Positions 35,331-47,229 of a stretch of DNA of 64,000 nt are shown piece after piece. Made by a program: the position numbers and the translations under genes. Every line of letters begins with the position of its first letter. Position 1 is the stretch's first letter. Source of the DNA: Ceratotherium simum simum (taxonomy: Eukaryota; Chordata; Mammalia; Perissodactyla; Rhinocerotidae); contig NW_004454229.1 of assembly GCF_000283155.1 (NCBI RefSeq), forward strand, positions 8,192,367-8,256,366, given 5' to 3'. The notes beneath the pieces are model-generated. The model saw only the letters and a list, made by a program, of their open reading frames with translations. It made no database searches and was not told where the DNA came from.

Positions 35331-35854
35331 ATGTAGCATATCTACCTAATATATAGAAATAAGCACAAAGAAATAAACAAAGTGAGGAGACAAAGGAATA
35401 CGTTCCAAATAAAAGAACAGGACAAATCCTCAGAAAAAGAACTAAATGAAACAGAGATAAACAGTTTACCTCTAAAGAATACAAAGTAGTGATCATAAGG
35501 ATGCTTACTGAATTCAGGAGAAAAAAAGATGAACACAGTGAGAACGTCAACAAAGAATTAGAAAATACGAAAAAGAACCAATAAGAGCTGAAGAATACAA
35601 TAATGGAAATAAAAAATTAACTAGAGGGAATCAACAGCAGAGTAGACTTCAGCAGAAATCTTACAGGCCAGAGGGAGTGGCACAATATATTCAAAGTGCT
35701 GAAAGAAAAAAACCTACAACCAAGAATACTCTATCCAGCAAGTTTATCATTCAGAGTGGAAGGAGAGATAAAAAATTTTCCAAACAAGAAAAAACTAAAG
35801 AAGTTCATCACCGTTAAACCAATCTTACAAGAAATGTTGAAGAGACTTCTTTAA
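35330..35854 (+). pseudogene. L1 ORF1 remnant with internal deletion
   Basis: ORF1 normally encodes an RNA-binding chaperone of about 300-340 residues: coiled coil, RRM and C-terminal domain. Here a decayed N-terminal, lysine-rich coiled-coil part (35340-35640) joins directly near 35648 to the C-terminal domain, which is open to a stop at 35852-35854 and contains the RILYPA motif. The RRM segment between them is missing, so some hundreds of bases were lost. No intact start or continuous frame. Confidence 0.75.
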
Positions 35855-36344
35855 GTGGAAAAGAAAAGGCCACAAATAGAAATAAGAAAATTATCAAAGA
35901 AAAAACATCACTGGTAAAGGCAAATGTACAGCAAAGGTAGTGGATCAACCACCTATAAAGCTAGTATGATGGTCAAAAGACAAAAGTACTAAATTATCTG
36001 TATCTACAATAAGAGGTTAAGGGATACACAAAATTAGAAGAGGTAAAATATGATGTCAAAAACCTAAAACATGGGGGGAGGAGTAAAAGTGTAGGGCTTT
36101 TAGTGTGAAGTTGAACTAAGAGACCATCAACTTAATATACACTATTATATACATAGGTTGTTACATATGAACCTCATGGTAACCACAAACCAAAATCTAT
36201 AATAAGTACACAAAAAGTAAAGAGAAAGAAATCCAAACATAACACCAAAGAAAATCATCAAATCACAAGGGAAGAAACAAGAAGAATCACAAGATGAAAG
36301 GAACAGAGAAAAACTACTAAAATGCCCAGAAAAAAAGTAACAAA

Positions 36345-39300
36345 ATGGCAATAATTACAAATCTATCAATAATTACTTTAAATGTAAACAGACTAAATAC
36401 TTCAATAAAAGACATAGAGTAGCTGAATGGATAAAAAAAGAAGACCCATATATATATATGTATGTTCCGTACAAGAGATACACTTCAGATCTAAAGACAC
36501 TCACAGATTGAAAGTGAAGGGATGGAAAAAGATATTCCATGCAAAGAAAAATGAAAAAAAAGCTAGGGTAGCAATACTTATATCAGACAAAATAGATTTT
36601 AAAACAAAAACTATAACAAGAGACAAAGAAGGGCATTATATAATGATAAAGGGAACAATACAACAAGAGGATATAATACTTGTAAATATCTATGTATTGA
36701 ACATAGGAGCACCTAAATACATAAAGCAAATACTATCAGACATAAAAGAGAAATTGGCAGTAATACAATAATAGTAGGGGACTTTAACACCCCACTTACA
36801 TCAATGGATAGATCATGGAGACAGAAGATCAATAAGGAAACATTGTCCTGAAATAACACAGTAGACCAGATGGGTGTTATTTAATAGATATATGCAGAAC
36901 TTTCCATGCAAAAACTGCAGAATACACATTCTTTTCAAATGCATATGGAACATTGTCCAGAATGGATCACATATTAGGACACAGAACAAGCCTCAATAAA
37001 CTTAAAAAGACTGAAATTAAGCATCTTTTCTGACCACTATGGTATGAAGGTAAAAATCAACTACAAGAAGAGAACTGAAAAAGTCACAAATATGTGGAGA
37101 TTAAACAAAATGCTAATAAACAACTATTGGGTCAACAAACAAATCGAAGGGGAAATCAAAAAATACCTGGAGACAAGTGAAAATGAAAATATGATATATC
37201 AAAATTTATGAAATACAGCAAAAACAGCACTCAGAGGGAAGTTTATGGCAAAACAGGCCTACCTCAAGAGACAAGAAAAATATCAAATAAACAATCTAAC
37301 ATTACATCTAAAGGAAATAGAAAAAGAACAAATGAAACCTAAAGTCAGTACAAGGAAGAAAATAATAAAAATCAGAGGGGAAATAAATGAAATAGAGACT
37401 AAAAAGACAATAGAAAAGATCAATGAAACTAAGAGCTGGTTCTTTGAAAAGATAAACAAAATTGGCAAACCTATAGCTAGACTCACTCAGAAAAAAAGAA
37501 GGCTCAAATAAAATCAGAAATGAAAGAGGAGAAATTACAATGGATACCACAGAAATAAAAAGGATTATAAGAAAATACTGTGAAAAGCTATACACCAACA
37601 AATTGGATAAACTAGAAGAAATGGATAAACTCTTAGAATCATACAACCTTCCAAAACTGAATCAAGAAGAAATAGAGAATGTGAATAGACCAATCACTAG
37701 TAAGGATATCGAAACAGTTACCAAAAACCTCCCAAAAAACAAAAGTCCAGGCCTAGACAGCTTCCCAAGCAAATTCTACCAAACATTCAAAGAAGATTTA
37801 ATACCTGTCCTTCTCAAACTCTTCCAAAAAATTGAAGAGGAGAGGATGCTTCCTAACTCATTTTACAAGGTCAACATTACCCTGATACCAAAACCAGACA
37901 AGGACAACACACAAAAAAAGAAAATTACAGGCCAATATTGCTGATGAACATAGATGCAAAAATCCTCAAAAAATATTAGCAAATTAAATACACCAATACA
38001 TTAAAAAGATCATACACTATGTTCAAGTGGGATTTATTCCAGGGATGCAATGATGGTTCAATACCTGCAAATCAATCAACGTGATACACTACATTAATAA
38101 AATGAAGAATAAAAATCACGTGATCATCTCAGAGATGCAGAGAAAGCATTCAACAAGATTCAGCATCCATTTATGATAAAAACTCTAAATAAAATGGATA
38201 CAGAAGAAAATCATCTACATAATAAAGACCATATGTGACAAAATCACAGCTAACATCATACTGAATGGTGAAAAACTGAAAGCTATCCCTCTAAGAACAG
38301 GAACGAGACAGATGCCCACTTTCACCACTCTTCTTCATCATAGTATTGGAAGTCCTAGCCAGAACAATTAGGCAAGAAAAAGAAATAAAAGAAATTCAAA
38401 TTAAAAAGGAAGAAGTAAAACTGTCACTATTTTCAGATGACATAATTTTATATACAGAAAACACTAAAGAATCCACAAAAAAAAACTATTAGAAATAATA
38501 AACAAATACAGCAAAGTTGCAGTCCCCAAAATCAACAGACAAAAATCAGTTTCATATCTATACACTAGCAATGAAATAGCAGAAAGAGGAATCAAGACTA
38601 CAATCCCATTTAAAATCAGAACAAAAAGAATAAAATATCTAGGAATAAATCTAACAAAGGAGGTGAAAGACCTGTACACTGAAAACTATAAAACATAGTT
38701 GAAAGAAACTGAAAAAGACACAAAGCAATGGAAAGATATTATGTGCTCATTGATTAGAATAATTAACATATTTAATTAACAATTAAAATGTTCATATTAC
38801 CTAAAGCAATCTACAGATTCAATGCAATCCCTATCCAAGCCCAATGGCATTTTTCACAGAAATAGAACAAAAAATACTAAATTTTCATTGAACAACAAAA
38901 GACCCCAAATAGCCAAAGCAATCCTGAGAAAAAAGAATCAAGCTGGAGGCATCACACTTCCTGATTTCAAAGTATACTACAAAGCTATAGTAATCAAAAC
39001 AGCATGGTGCTGGCAGAAAAACAGACACACAGATCAATGAAACAGAATTGAGAGCCCATAAACAAACCCACACATCTATGGACAGCTAATTTTCGACAAG
39101 AGAGCCAAGAACATACAATGGAGAAAGGAAAGTCTCTTCAATAAACAGTGTTGGGAAAACTGGACAGCCACATGCAAAAGAATGAAAGTAGACCATTACC
39201 TTACACCATACACAAAAGTTAACTCAAAATGGATTAAAGACTTGAATGTAAGACCTGAAACCATAAAACTTCTAGAAGACAACATAGGCAGTATACTCTT

Positions 39301-40182
39301 TGACATTGGTCCTCACAGCATATTTTCAAGCACCATGTCTGACCAGACAAGGGAAACAATAGAAAAAATAAACAAATGGGACTACATCAAACCAAAAAGC
39401 TTCTGCACGGCAAAGGAAACCATCAACAAAATGAAAAGACGACCTAACAATTGGGAGAAAATATTTGCAAACCATATACCTGATAAGGAGTTAATCTCCA
39501 AAATGTATAAAGAACTCATACATCTCAACAACGAAAAAACTAACAACCCAATTAAAAAATGGGCAAAAGATCTGAACAGACATTTCTCCAAAGAAGATAT
39601 ACAGATGGCCAATGGGCACATGAAAAGATGTTTAACATCACTAATTACTAGGGAAATACAAATCAAAACCACAATGAGATATCACCTCAATTCTATCAGA
39701 ACGGCTATTATTAAAAAGATAAGAAATAACAAGTGTTGGAAAGGATGTGGAGAAAAGGGAACCCTCATACACTGCTGGTAGATGTAAAATGGCGCAGCCA
39801 CTATGGAAAACAGTATGGATATTCCTCAAAAATTAAAAATAGAACTATGATATGACTCATTCCTCATCTGGATATTTATCCAAGGAACACAAAAGTACTA
39901 ATTTGAAAAGATACATGCACCCCTATGTTCACTGCAGCATTATTCACAATAGTCAAGACTTGGAAGCAATCTAAGTGCCCATTGATGGATGAATGAACAA
40001 AGAAGATGTGGTATATATATGTGTGTGTATATATATATACGATAGAATACTTCTCAGCCATAAAAAAACATGCAATCTTGCCATTTGCAACATGGATGGA
40101 CCTTGAAGGTATTAGTCCAAGTGAAACATGTCAGACAGAGAAAAACAAATACCGTATAATTTCACTCATATGTGGAAGATAA
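36345..40182 (+). pseudogene. L1 ORF2 (endonuclease-reverse transcriptase), decayed
   Basis: ORF2 would nick target DNA and reverse-transcribe L1 RNA. The start ATG at 36345 opens MAIITNLSIITLNVN, typical of the endonuclease N-terminus, but a TAG follows at 36420-36422. Open pieces in different frames cover the endonuclease (36427-36771), the linker (37245-37511), the N-terminal reverse transcriptase (37540-37944, with LIPKPDKD) and the C-terminal domain (39182-39781). The catalytic F-A-D-D box reads FSDD at 38431-38442. Total span (about 3.84 kb) is close to normal, so decay was by point changes and small indels. The terminal SLICGR and stop lie at 40180-40182. Confidence 0.92.
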
Positions 40183-40412
40183 AACAACAACAACAATAAA
40201 CACATAGATACAAAGAATAGATTGCTGGTTACCAGACGGGAAGGGGGGTGGGTAGAGGACAAAAGGGTAAAGGAACATATTTGTACAGTGACAAATGTCA
40301 ACTAGATTTTTGGTATGGTGAACACAATACAGTCTATACAGAAGTTGAAATATAATGATGTACACCTGAAATTTATATAACAGTATAAACCAATGTTACC
40401 TCAAAAAAAAAA
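40183..40412 (+). other. L1 3' UTR
   Basis: Short 3' UTR ending with 'ctgaaatttatataacag' and 'aatgttacctc' followed by an A-run, the usual L1 3' end. Confidence 0.8.
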
Positions 40413-40656
40413 ATTTTTTTAAGTTAAAAAAAAACTGATTAAAGTACATGATTATTCTATTTATGTTAATGTTTAGATTATGTGTTTAATATTTAGACAA
40501 TCAATGTAAAGAAAATTTTTTTAACATTTAATGTCACAAATTTGGTTTTTAGGAAAAATGTTTTGAAATAGTTTTGAATAGAAATAAGTTATAGATCTAC
40601 CAAAACAGAATAATTTGCCAAACAACAAATAATTCAAAAAATTATAATTAAAAAAA
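40413..40656 (+). other. Putative L1 3' transduced segment
   Basis: After the first A/T-rich tail (to about 40432) there are about 220 bp that match neither L1 nor the hAT host, ending in a second A-rich run (40648-40656) directly before the hAT resumes. The arrangement L1, poly(A), unique DNA, poly(A), target duplication is that of a 3' transduction by read-through transcription. Confidence 0.55.
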
Positions 40657-40909
40657 GAATCATTTTTATATTTTTAAATAGTTTAAAAAATTAAAAAACA
40701 ATGCTGTTTGGCAATACATGAAATAGTGTCCATAAATAAGGTTTTATTGGAACACAGCCATGCTCATTCATTTGCATGTAGTCTATAGCTGTTTTCACAC
40801 TACAACAGCAGAGTTGAGTAGTTGCAATATAGATCGTATAGCTGACAGATACTAAAATATTTACTGGCCCTTTATATAAAAAGATTGCCAGTCTGTTAAC
40901 TGGACCTTT

Positions 40910-41510
40910 GATCTGGAAGGAGAAAACAGGCAGCCATAATTTGCACAGAGCCCTCTGGTGTACAGGAGGAAACACAGCAAACTAACTCATGGCTCCTTTT
41001 GGATGCCCCCTTGCAGTTCTAGCACTTCTAACCATTGTATTTAACTCTGCTCACTTGAGACATTTCTCAGCATCCTAGTGTGCACCTAGTATTTTCAGAA
41101 ATAGTCAGCCAGGGGACATGAAAAACCTTTACTTTTTATAGATGTCCTCTCTTGAATAAATCTCATTGTAGACTTGGTACTTGGAGGTGTTTTTCAAAAT
41201 CTGGAATATTTATCAAAAAGAAAGGAAATGGTTTGCTCAGTATTAAGCCAACCACATATTTTAAGCATTGCATGACTTGGACAAGACAATAAAGAGGGAT
41301 ATCCGGTAAAAAAGAAAAATAGATAAGAACTATCTGCCAAGACTAAAATTTAAGAGATGTTGTCATGTCACCTTTTTCTTTTTGTAATACCTTGAGCATC
41401 TTGGTTGTGATTTAATCCTACTATAGGCCAAGAGTTTAAAAGTCAGGATACCTGTTTGTAGCCCTAGCCTTGCCACTAACTAGATTTGTGGTCTCCAGAA
41501 TTCTTTTTCA
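40910..41510. other. Unassigned sequence
   Basis: No gene or named repeat seen. Confidence 0.5.
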
Positions 41511-41514
41511 AGTC

Positions 41515-41690
41515 AATACATATATTAAGAGTTTAATATGTGCCAGACGCTGTGCTGGACATCGGAAGTGCAAAGATAAGTCAGACATGGTCTCTCCCCT
41601 AAAAGATTTTGCTGAGGGTCTAGTTAAGCCTTTGAACTTCTTTGAGGGTCAGTTTTCTCATCTGTAAGAGTGGGGCATTGAACTAAATAT
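41515..41690. mobile_element. L2 3' end and MIR fragment
   Basis: 41515-41615 is reverse L2 ('atgtgccagacgctgtgctgg', 'acatggtctctcccctaaaag'). 41625-41690 is a weak forward MIR ('cagttttctcatctgtaagag'). Confidence 0.65.
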
Positions 41691-41866
41691 TTCATCCACT
41701 CAAGAAACTTACTGAGTTCTTTTGTCTTGCCATACCCTCTAGTAGATAACCAGGAACGAAATTAAGACTGTATCACTATAATTATTCAATTATAAAGTTC
41801 GCCTAGTCACTGCTCCATGAAACAGTTCATAGGTAATTATAATACAATATAAAAAATGCAAAATAG

Positions 41867-42123
41867 GGGGCCGGCCTGGTGGCGCAAGCAGTTAAGTGCG
41901 CGCGCAAACTCCGCTTTGGCGGCCCGGGGTTTGCAGGTTCGGATCCCGGGTGTGTGCCAACGCACCGCTTGGTAAGCCATGCTGTGGCGGCGTCCCATAT
42001 AAAGTAGAGGAAGACGGGCACAGATGTTAGCTCAGGGCCACTCTTTCTCAAGAAAAAAGGGGAGGATTGGCATCGGATGCTAGCTCAGGGCTAGTCCTCC
42101 TCACAAAAAAAAATAATAATAAT
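41867..42123 (+). mobile_element. ERE SINE, young-looking and CpG-rich
   Basis: Plus-strand ERE from 'gggggccggcctggtggcgc' to an A-rich tail (AAT)n. The tRNA-like head is well kept, with a B-box GGTTCGGATCC at 41936-41946 and many surviving CpGs. A 13-bp exact duplication AAATGCAAAATAG lies at 41854-41866 and 42124-42136. This is the least decayed SINE in the window. Confidence 0.95.
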
Positions 42124-42139
42124 AAATGCAAAATAGATG

Positions 42140-43935
42140 TATGAAACACGTGAAAGGAAGCCACTGATTTTTCTTGAATGAGGAAAGAGACTTCAGAGGA
42201 CAAGTAACATTAGGGTAGGTCTTAAATGATGAGTTCATTGATGACATGGTATATTGGGAGCTCCCATCACTGAGAAGGGATAAAGCCAGACCAGAACGAA
42301 GTTAGGAGCTAGGGAAGAGGACTGTGGCCAACATAGTCAGCCCTCCCCCATTAGGACTAGCAATTCCAAGCCAAGACCAAGGGAGATGGGCAAGATTCAG
42401 TCCGATACAAAGAAATGAGGCAAGGCATGTTATTCAGGCTTCAGGCCATTTACTGTTCTTGGTTCCACATGTAAACTAAAAAGATTCATTCTAAAGGAGA
42501 TGATGGAAGTCAGGCACAAGGTACCCCAGGGGAAAGGGCTGATGAGTACCAGGATGGTGTCAGGCCAACAGCCAACCGCTCGGTTTTTAGGATGTCTTTC
42601 TGGACCCGTAGGACAGAAATGAGCACTCAGGCTCAGAATCAAGAGGCAGCAAGACCATGCTCATGGGTGTCTGGAATAAGAGATGCACGTGAAAGCTACA
42701 GATTATTCCCAGATCTCATGTACATGTGGCAAGGGAGCTTAGACGGCTTGTCAGTCCTGGATGATCATGATCTTGCCAGTGTGGGCACCATGGCAGGAAG
42801 CTCAGGCATCCAAAGGGCAGGCGGGATTGTTCTCGAAGACAGAGAAGGATGAGAGGGCTTTGTAAACAGAAGTACAAAATGTACAAAAGCACAAAGATGC
42901 ACTTATAACTCTCAGATAATCCAAACTCTCTCTTTCTTGCCCTCCATGTTGCCATCTGCAAATGTATCTGCAATGCCAATGAGAGAGGCCCCATCATGAC
43001 TCTCCATTTGACGAGTCCTGAGTAATTTGACCAGAGATGTAGGATTCATACACATTGCTTAATGCTGTTCTGATTAAACTTAATTAAATTTCAAATTTTC
43101 AATCCCATTGCACAAGGCACAGGATATAGAGCCAGACCTGCCTTCCTCAGGAAGGATCTCTCGATATTCAGACCCTTGAGGACTCCAGAAATTTTGGAGG
43201 CCTCTGCCTGACTTAACGACCACATCTTCCCCCTGTTTCCCATTACAACATCACTCCATTTACTCCCCTATTTCCAAAGGTCCCCTGTAAAGGCCTGTCC
43301 CACTGTGGGCTGTTCAGAGCACACCTGGCCACAGCTAGTTATTGACCTCCCTGCCCCCACCCCACCACTTCTCATGGGACCCAGGTTTTACTAAGTTCCC
43401 CGGCATGCTGTGCCAAAGCCTTCCTCTCTACCTGCCCCCACACCCAGCCTCCAATCTGCTCCTAGGCCACGGTGCGTTCGGGAAATTCAATCCATATGTT
43501 TCCTTTTCTTCCTACAGAACGCATCCAGCCATTGTTTAAAGACGGAGCAACGGCCAAGAAGAGCCATGGGAGGCCTCTCTTGGCCTTCCAATCCTTCCTT
43601 AGGGATCAGGGAAACAAGGACTTTGCCAAGAGCAAACCTGAAACATTTCTTTGGGTTTAGTTCAAAGCCTGCAAGTCACGTTTCCAAACACATTTCCCCA
43701 GGACCAAGGATGCGAGGCACTGTTGAAGGCGTCTCTCGGACATGAAGAGATGGTAACAGCTACCACCACCACTGACCCAGCTCTGGGATGTGTGTGAGGG
43801 GAATCAGCTTGCAGGAGGTCGTTTTACATTATTTCCTTCCAAAGCTGACATATGCCCTCTCTGAGAGTATAAACTCCCTCCTAATTCTAAGCACACACTA
43901 CCACAGAATCGACAGTTTTGGAGTTCAAAGGGAAC
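42140..43935. other. Repeat-poor, unassigned sequence
   Basis: About 1.8 kb with no element I can name. Several overlapping frames (42592-42852, 43410-43745 and others) lack domains. It could hold conserved non-coding sequence, but that cannot be judged from one sequence. Confidence 0.45.
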
Positions 43936-43939
43936 TGAG

Positions 43940-44100
43940 ATATCTGTCAGGTGTCTCAATCATCTCGTTTTAAAATAAGAGAAAGCTTAGGCTCAGAGAG
44001 GGCAAGGGACTTGTCCAAGGTGAAACAGCTGGTCAGTGTTTGATGAAGAAACCAGAACTTCTGATTTGGACTTTGGACTCAGTGCCTCATGCCCAGCTTC
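43940..44100 (-). mobile_element. MIR fragment
   Basis: Reverse MIR: 'gcttaggctcagagagggc', 'gggacttgtccaaggtgaaac'. Confidence 0.75.
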
Positions 44101-44234
44101 ACATGGATGCTAATTGCCCAATATAGAGAGGATACATTTCCATGCTTTAACCTTCCTGGCTTATTCTGGACCAAGCCTTTTCTAGAGTTTTCTTTATTCT
44201 CCTTATCTATTTTTCTTGTTCGTTTTGGGGAGAG

Positions 44235-44520
44235 GGAGATTCTTTGAACCCACAAGCTAGGGACTTTGAGGTTGCAGTAGAAACTTGTTCTCTAGGCTTC
44301 CTATATGGGCTCTCCTTAAATAACTTTGAAGACAGGGAGCTCACTGCTCTATATGTTGGCCCATTCCATCTTTGGGCAGTTCTAGTTGCTGGAAAGCTCT
44401 TTCTCACTTTAAGCAGAAGTTTGCCCCTCATTTCCCCTATAAGCCCATTTGCTTACGGGGATCTCCCAGAGCTGCTCCCAATAGAAGCCAAATAGGGATG
44501 CCCCACAGTTCCTATGGAGT
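44235..44520 (-). mobile_element. CR1/L3-like LINE 3' fragment
   Basis: 'gacagggagctcactgctc', 'ttggcccattccatctttgg' and 'gttgctggaaagctctttctc' follow the reverse of a mammalian CR1/L3 3' region. Strand by analogy with known copies. Confidence 0.55.
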
Positions 44521-44619
44521 GAGCGCTGCCGTCTGTCGGTAGAAGGGCACATTTACCACCATCATCTCTGGGGCTTCTCCTCTTGCACATAATCCCATCA
44601 TGGGGGGTCTTTTGTTTCA

Positions 44620-45212
44620 ATTGTGACATCATTGACATGTAACATTATATTAGTTTCAGGTAACAATATAATAATTCAATATATGTATACGTTGTGAAAT
44701 GATCACCACAATAAGTCTCATTAACAATCGTCACCATAGATAGTTACAATTTTTTTCTTATGATGAGAACTTTTAAGATCTACTCTCTTAGCAACTTTCA
44801 AATATACAATACAGTATTATTAATAATATTGTTTTTTATTTGTTTTTTGAGTTTTTTTCAGATTCTGCATATAAGTAGATCTTATGGTATTTGTCTTTCT
44901 CTGTCTGACTTATTTCACTTAGCACATGCCCTCAAGGTCCATCCAGGTTGTCGCAAATGGCAGGATTTCCTTCTTTTTATGGCTGAATAATATTCCATTG
45001 TATATATATACCACATTTTCTTTATCCATTCATCTATCAATGGACACTTAGGGTGTTTGCATGTCTTGGCTATTGTGAGTAACGTTGTAATGAACATGGG
45101 GGTGGGGTGCAGATATCTTTTTGTGTTAGTATTTTTGTTTCCTTCAGATAAATACCCAGAAGTGGAATTGCTAAATCATATGGTAGTTCTAGTTTAAATA
45201 TTTTATTGTATT
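44620..45212 (-). mobile_element. L1 3'-end fragment, antisense
   Basis: Same part of L1 as 2788-3438, with an internal loss near 44810-44850. The minus strand at 44915-45097 still reads the ORF2 C-terminal sequence (DEWIKKMWYIYTMEYYSAIK). It is 5'-truncated near 45212. Confidence 0.9.
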
Positions 45213-45417
45213 TTTTTTAATAAACACTGTAGCAGTTGAAGACCCAAGATTCTGTTAATGAAAATGCAACTGGCAAATCTTAAGTGTAATATATCACATT
45301 GGGATCTGAGAAAACACTAACAAGAATTATAGTAAAAACTTAATTTATGATATCAATATAATAATTCATTAAATAAAATTTTAAAAAATCAAGGTTCTTG
45401 TGTGTGTTTTTAAAAAT

Positions 45418-45545
45418 TTATTTAACACACCGTTATTTGGCATCCTTTTATGTACCAAGTGCTCTTCTCGAGTGCTAGGGATCTTAGAAAAACCAGCAAG
45501 ATTCATTCACTCCTCCCTTTGGGGAAGGTCCCTTCTGGTGACCAC
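45418..45545 (-). mobile_element. L2 3' end
   Basis: Reverse L2: 'tatgtaccaagtgctcttctc' then 'agggatcttagaaaaacc'. Confidence 0.6.
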
Positions 45546-45764
45546 TTTCAGCCTTAAACCTCCATGGCTCTAAGAGGAATCTCAGACAACAACGGAGGCC
45601 ATTGCCGAGCAAGGCAGATAGTAAGGATAAGAGAGTGAGGCAATTGAGAGCAGGAGAGTGGAGGGGAGTTTGGAAGTTTAGAAAGTAGGTAAGAGACGGA
45701 AGTGAGGGGAAGAGGTAGAAGCTAGATTCTAAGGTGCCCTGCAGATGTACCGGGTATGGAGAGT

Positions 45765-45985
45765 GATGTCATAGAAAGACCATGGACTTCAGCTTCAAGC
45801 AATGAAGGTCCAAATCCCAAATTCCATGCCGCTAGTTAGAAAAGCTTTTTACCCTTCAGCCATTAACCATTCTAAACCCCTATCTCCTCATCTATAGAAT
45901 GAGGGAAATCACACACATTTCCAAGGATAAAATGAGATCACAACAAATTTAAAGTGTCTGACACACATTGACCAACAAACAAAAT
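45765..45985 (+). mobile_element. MIR SINE
   Basis: Forward MIR: 'gaccatggacttcagcttc', 'ccctatctcctcatctatag', 'aaaatgagatcacaacaaa', 'gtctgacacacattgac'. Confidence 0.75.
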
Positions 45986-45989
45986 TCCC

Positions 45990-46780
45990 ATCCCTACATA
46001 TAAGATAAAGCCTAGAGAGCAGACCACTGCTCCGACCTTCACTAGTCTATTCTCACACCTGACGGCCCTTCTCCTCTTGACAAGGGAGTCCTGGAGATTT
46101 GAACCTCAACATAATCAAATCCCATGGGCTTAAGCTCCAGTTTGTCTTTATGAAAGGATATGTCCCTTCCCCTCTCAACCTAGTGAGCCTGGTTTCATTC
46201 TTCCTACACACACCTTGCCTTGGGCAAAAGTAAAACAAACGCAGATATCAAGAAGTTTGTGGGGTGGGATTGGGAGGACAGTCTCCTAGTGTGCTGGTCT
46301 ATTTGCACAGCTGCAGTCAATTAGGTGAAACCATAATTGTTTTATAATTTTGCTCAATGCTTAATCCTGGAAAAAGAAGAATGAATTGTTGGTTTTCCTT
46401 TGTCATCTTTGAGTATTTTTGTTTTGTTTTTATTTCTCGTCATAACATTTAGATAGTGTTTGTGTAAGAGAAGGCAATCATAATAAAATGGATAATCAAA
46501 CAGAGTGCTCTAAAGCACATTTACAAAAGCCTTCACCTTAGAAATGCTTCATTCACCCAGACAGCAGGCAGTGGAGGGCATGGGAGAGTCTGTTTCTAGG
46601 GACAGGGAAGTGATTCATGCCAATGAGCTAGGAGTCCCTCTTTCAAAATGCTCCATATGTAAGACGTAGCCTAATAAATCACATCAACGAGCAAACAGGG
46701 GGCACCATACACCTTCCAGCTGCTGAACCCATGCTAGGGACTAGAGGTGCCAAAATGAACAAGAGATGAGCCTCAGGGCT
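45990..46780. other. Repeat-poor stretch, candidate conserved non-coding block
   Basis: No repeat recognised. 46290-46540 has many homeodomain-type AATTA/TAAT cores ('cagtcaattaggtgaaac', 'aaccataattg'). No coding signal. Confidence 0.35.
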
Positions 46781-46784
46781 AGGA

Positions 46785-46990
46785 TTAGGGTGAGGCAAGT
46801 GAGACACTTGCCTTGGGAGCAAAATTTAAGGGGATGCCAAAAAACTCAGATATCAAGATAAAAAATATTGTAAGGCAATATTTTAAAGAGTGAAAATTAA
46901 TGCAATGAAAACCCATAGTGCACAAAATATCAAAACTTTGGTATGCTTTTAGTTTTGATTATGAGTTAAATGTGCATTTAGAGTACTAAA
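46785..46990 (+). repeat. Probable old DNA-transposon-derived repeat
   Basis: 'gtgaggcaagtgagacacttg' followed by 'gcaaaatttaaggggatgcc' has the look of a dispersed repeat family seen in mammals. I cannot name it. Confidence 0.4.
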
Positions 46991-47229
46991 AAACTTCAAG
47001 CCACTATTCGAGCAAAAAACAAGAATATTTTCCTTACAAATCATAAAAGCAAGCTTAGCACTAAATCTAGAAAACAAAAGATGGAGAAAATAGTGAGAAA
47101 AAATGCACAAAAAGCAAAAATCATATGGGACAAAACAATTATGAAAATAACCATAAATGTTTTAAACTCCCCTTTAAAGAGTGAGACTGATATTAACTTC
47201 TAAAATAAAATCCCTTGATTTGAAACTTG

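Larger units (their letters stand above)
33999..40656 (+). mobile_element. Nearly full-length L1 retrotransposon (sense), defective
   Basis: It comprises a 5' UTR (33999-35330), ORF1 remains (to 35854), a decayed ORF2 (36345-40182), a 3' UTR with poly(A) near 40405-40430 and an extra 3' passenger to 40656. It starts with 'gagagtttagaagatgg' and a 'gcgtagaaggatcctaagc' leader. Flanking hAT sequence repeats as 'gaattatttt' (33989-33998) and 'gaatcatttt' (40657-40666), the probable target-site duplication. Multiple stops and frameshifts mean it cannot move on its own. Confidence 0.88.
33920..40897 (+). mobile_element. hAT-type transposon split by a full-length L1
   Basis: The left part (33920-33998) reads 'ctggggtaaacaaaccacag...', the right part (40657-40897) ends '...gattgccagtctgtt'. 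The 8-bp duplication AACTGGAC is perfect at 33912-33919 and 40898-40905 and fixes the outer ends. The two halves join into one element of about 320 bp of the same family as 18094-18443, including 'aaggttttattggaacacagc' and 'agttgagtagttgcaat'. The L1 and its downstream passenger occupy everything between. Confidence 0.9.

Noticed and set aside
39182..39781. 199-codon frame as a possible functional gene
   Set aside because: It is the C-terminal part of a decayed L1 ORF2 with frameshifts on both sides.
41881..41946. tRNA-like sequence with A and B boxes
   Set aside because: It is the tRNA-derived head of an ERE SINE, not a tRNA gene. No acceptor stem is completed.
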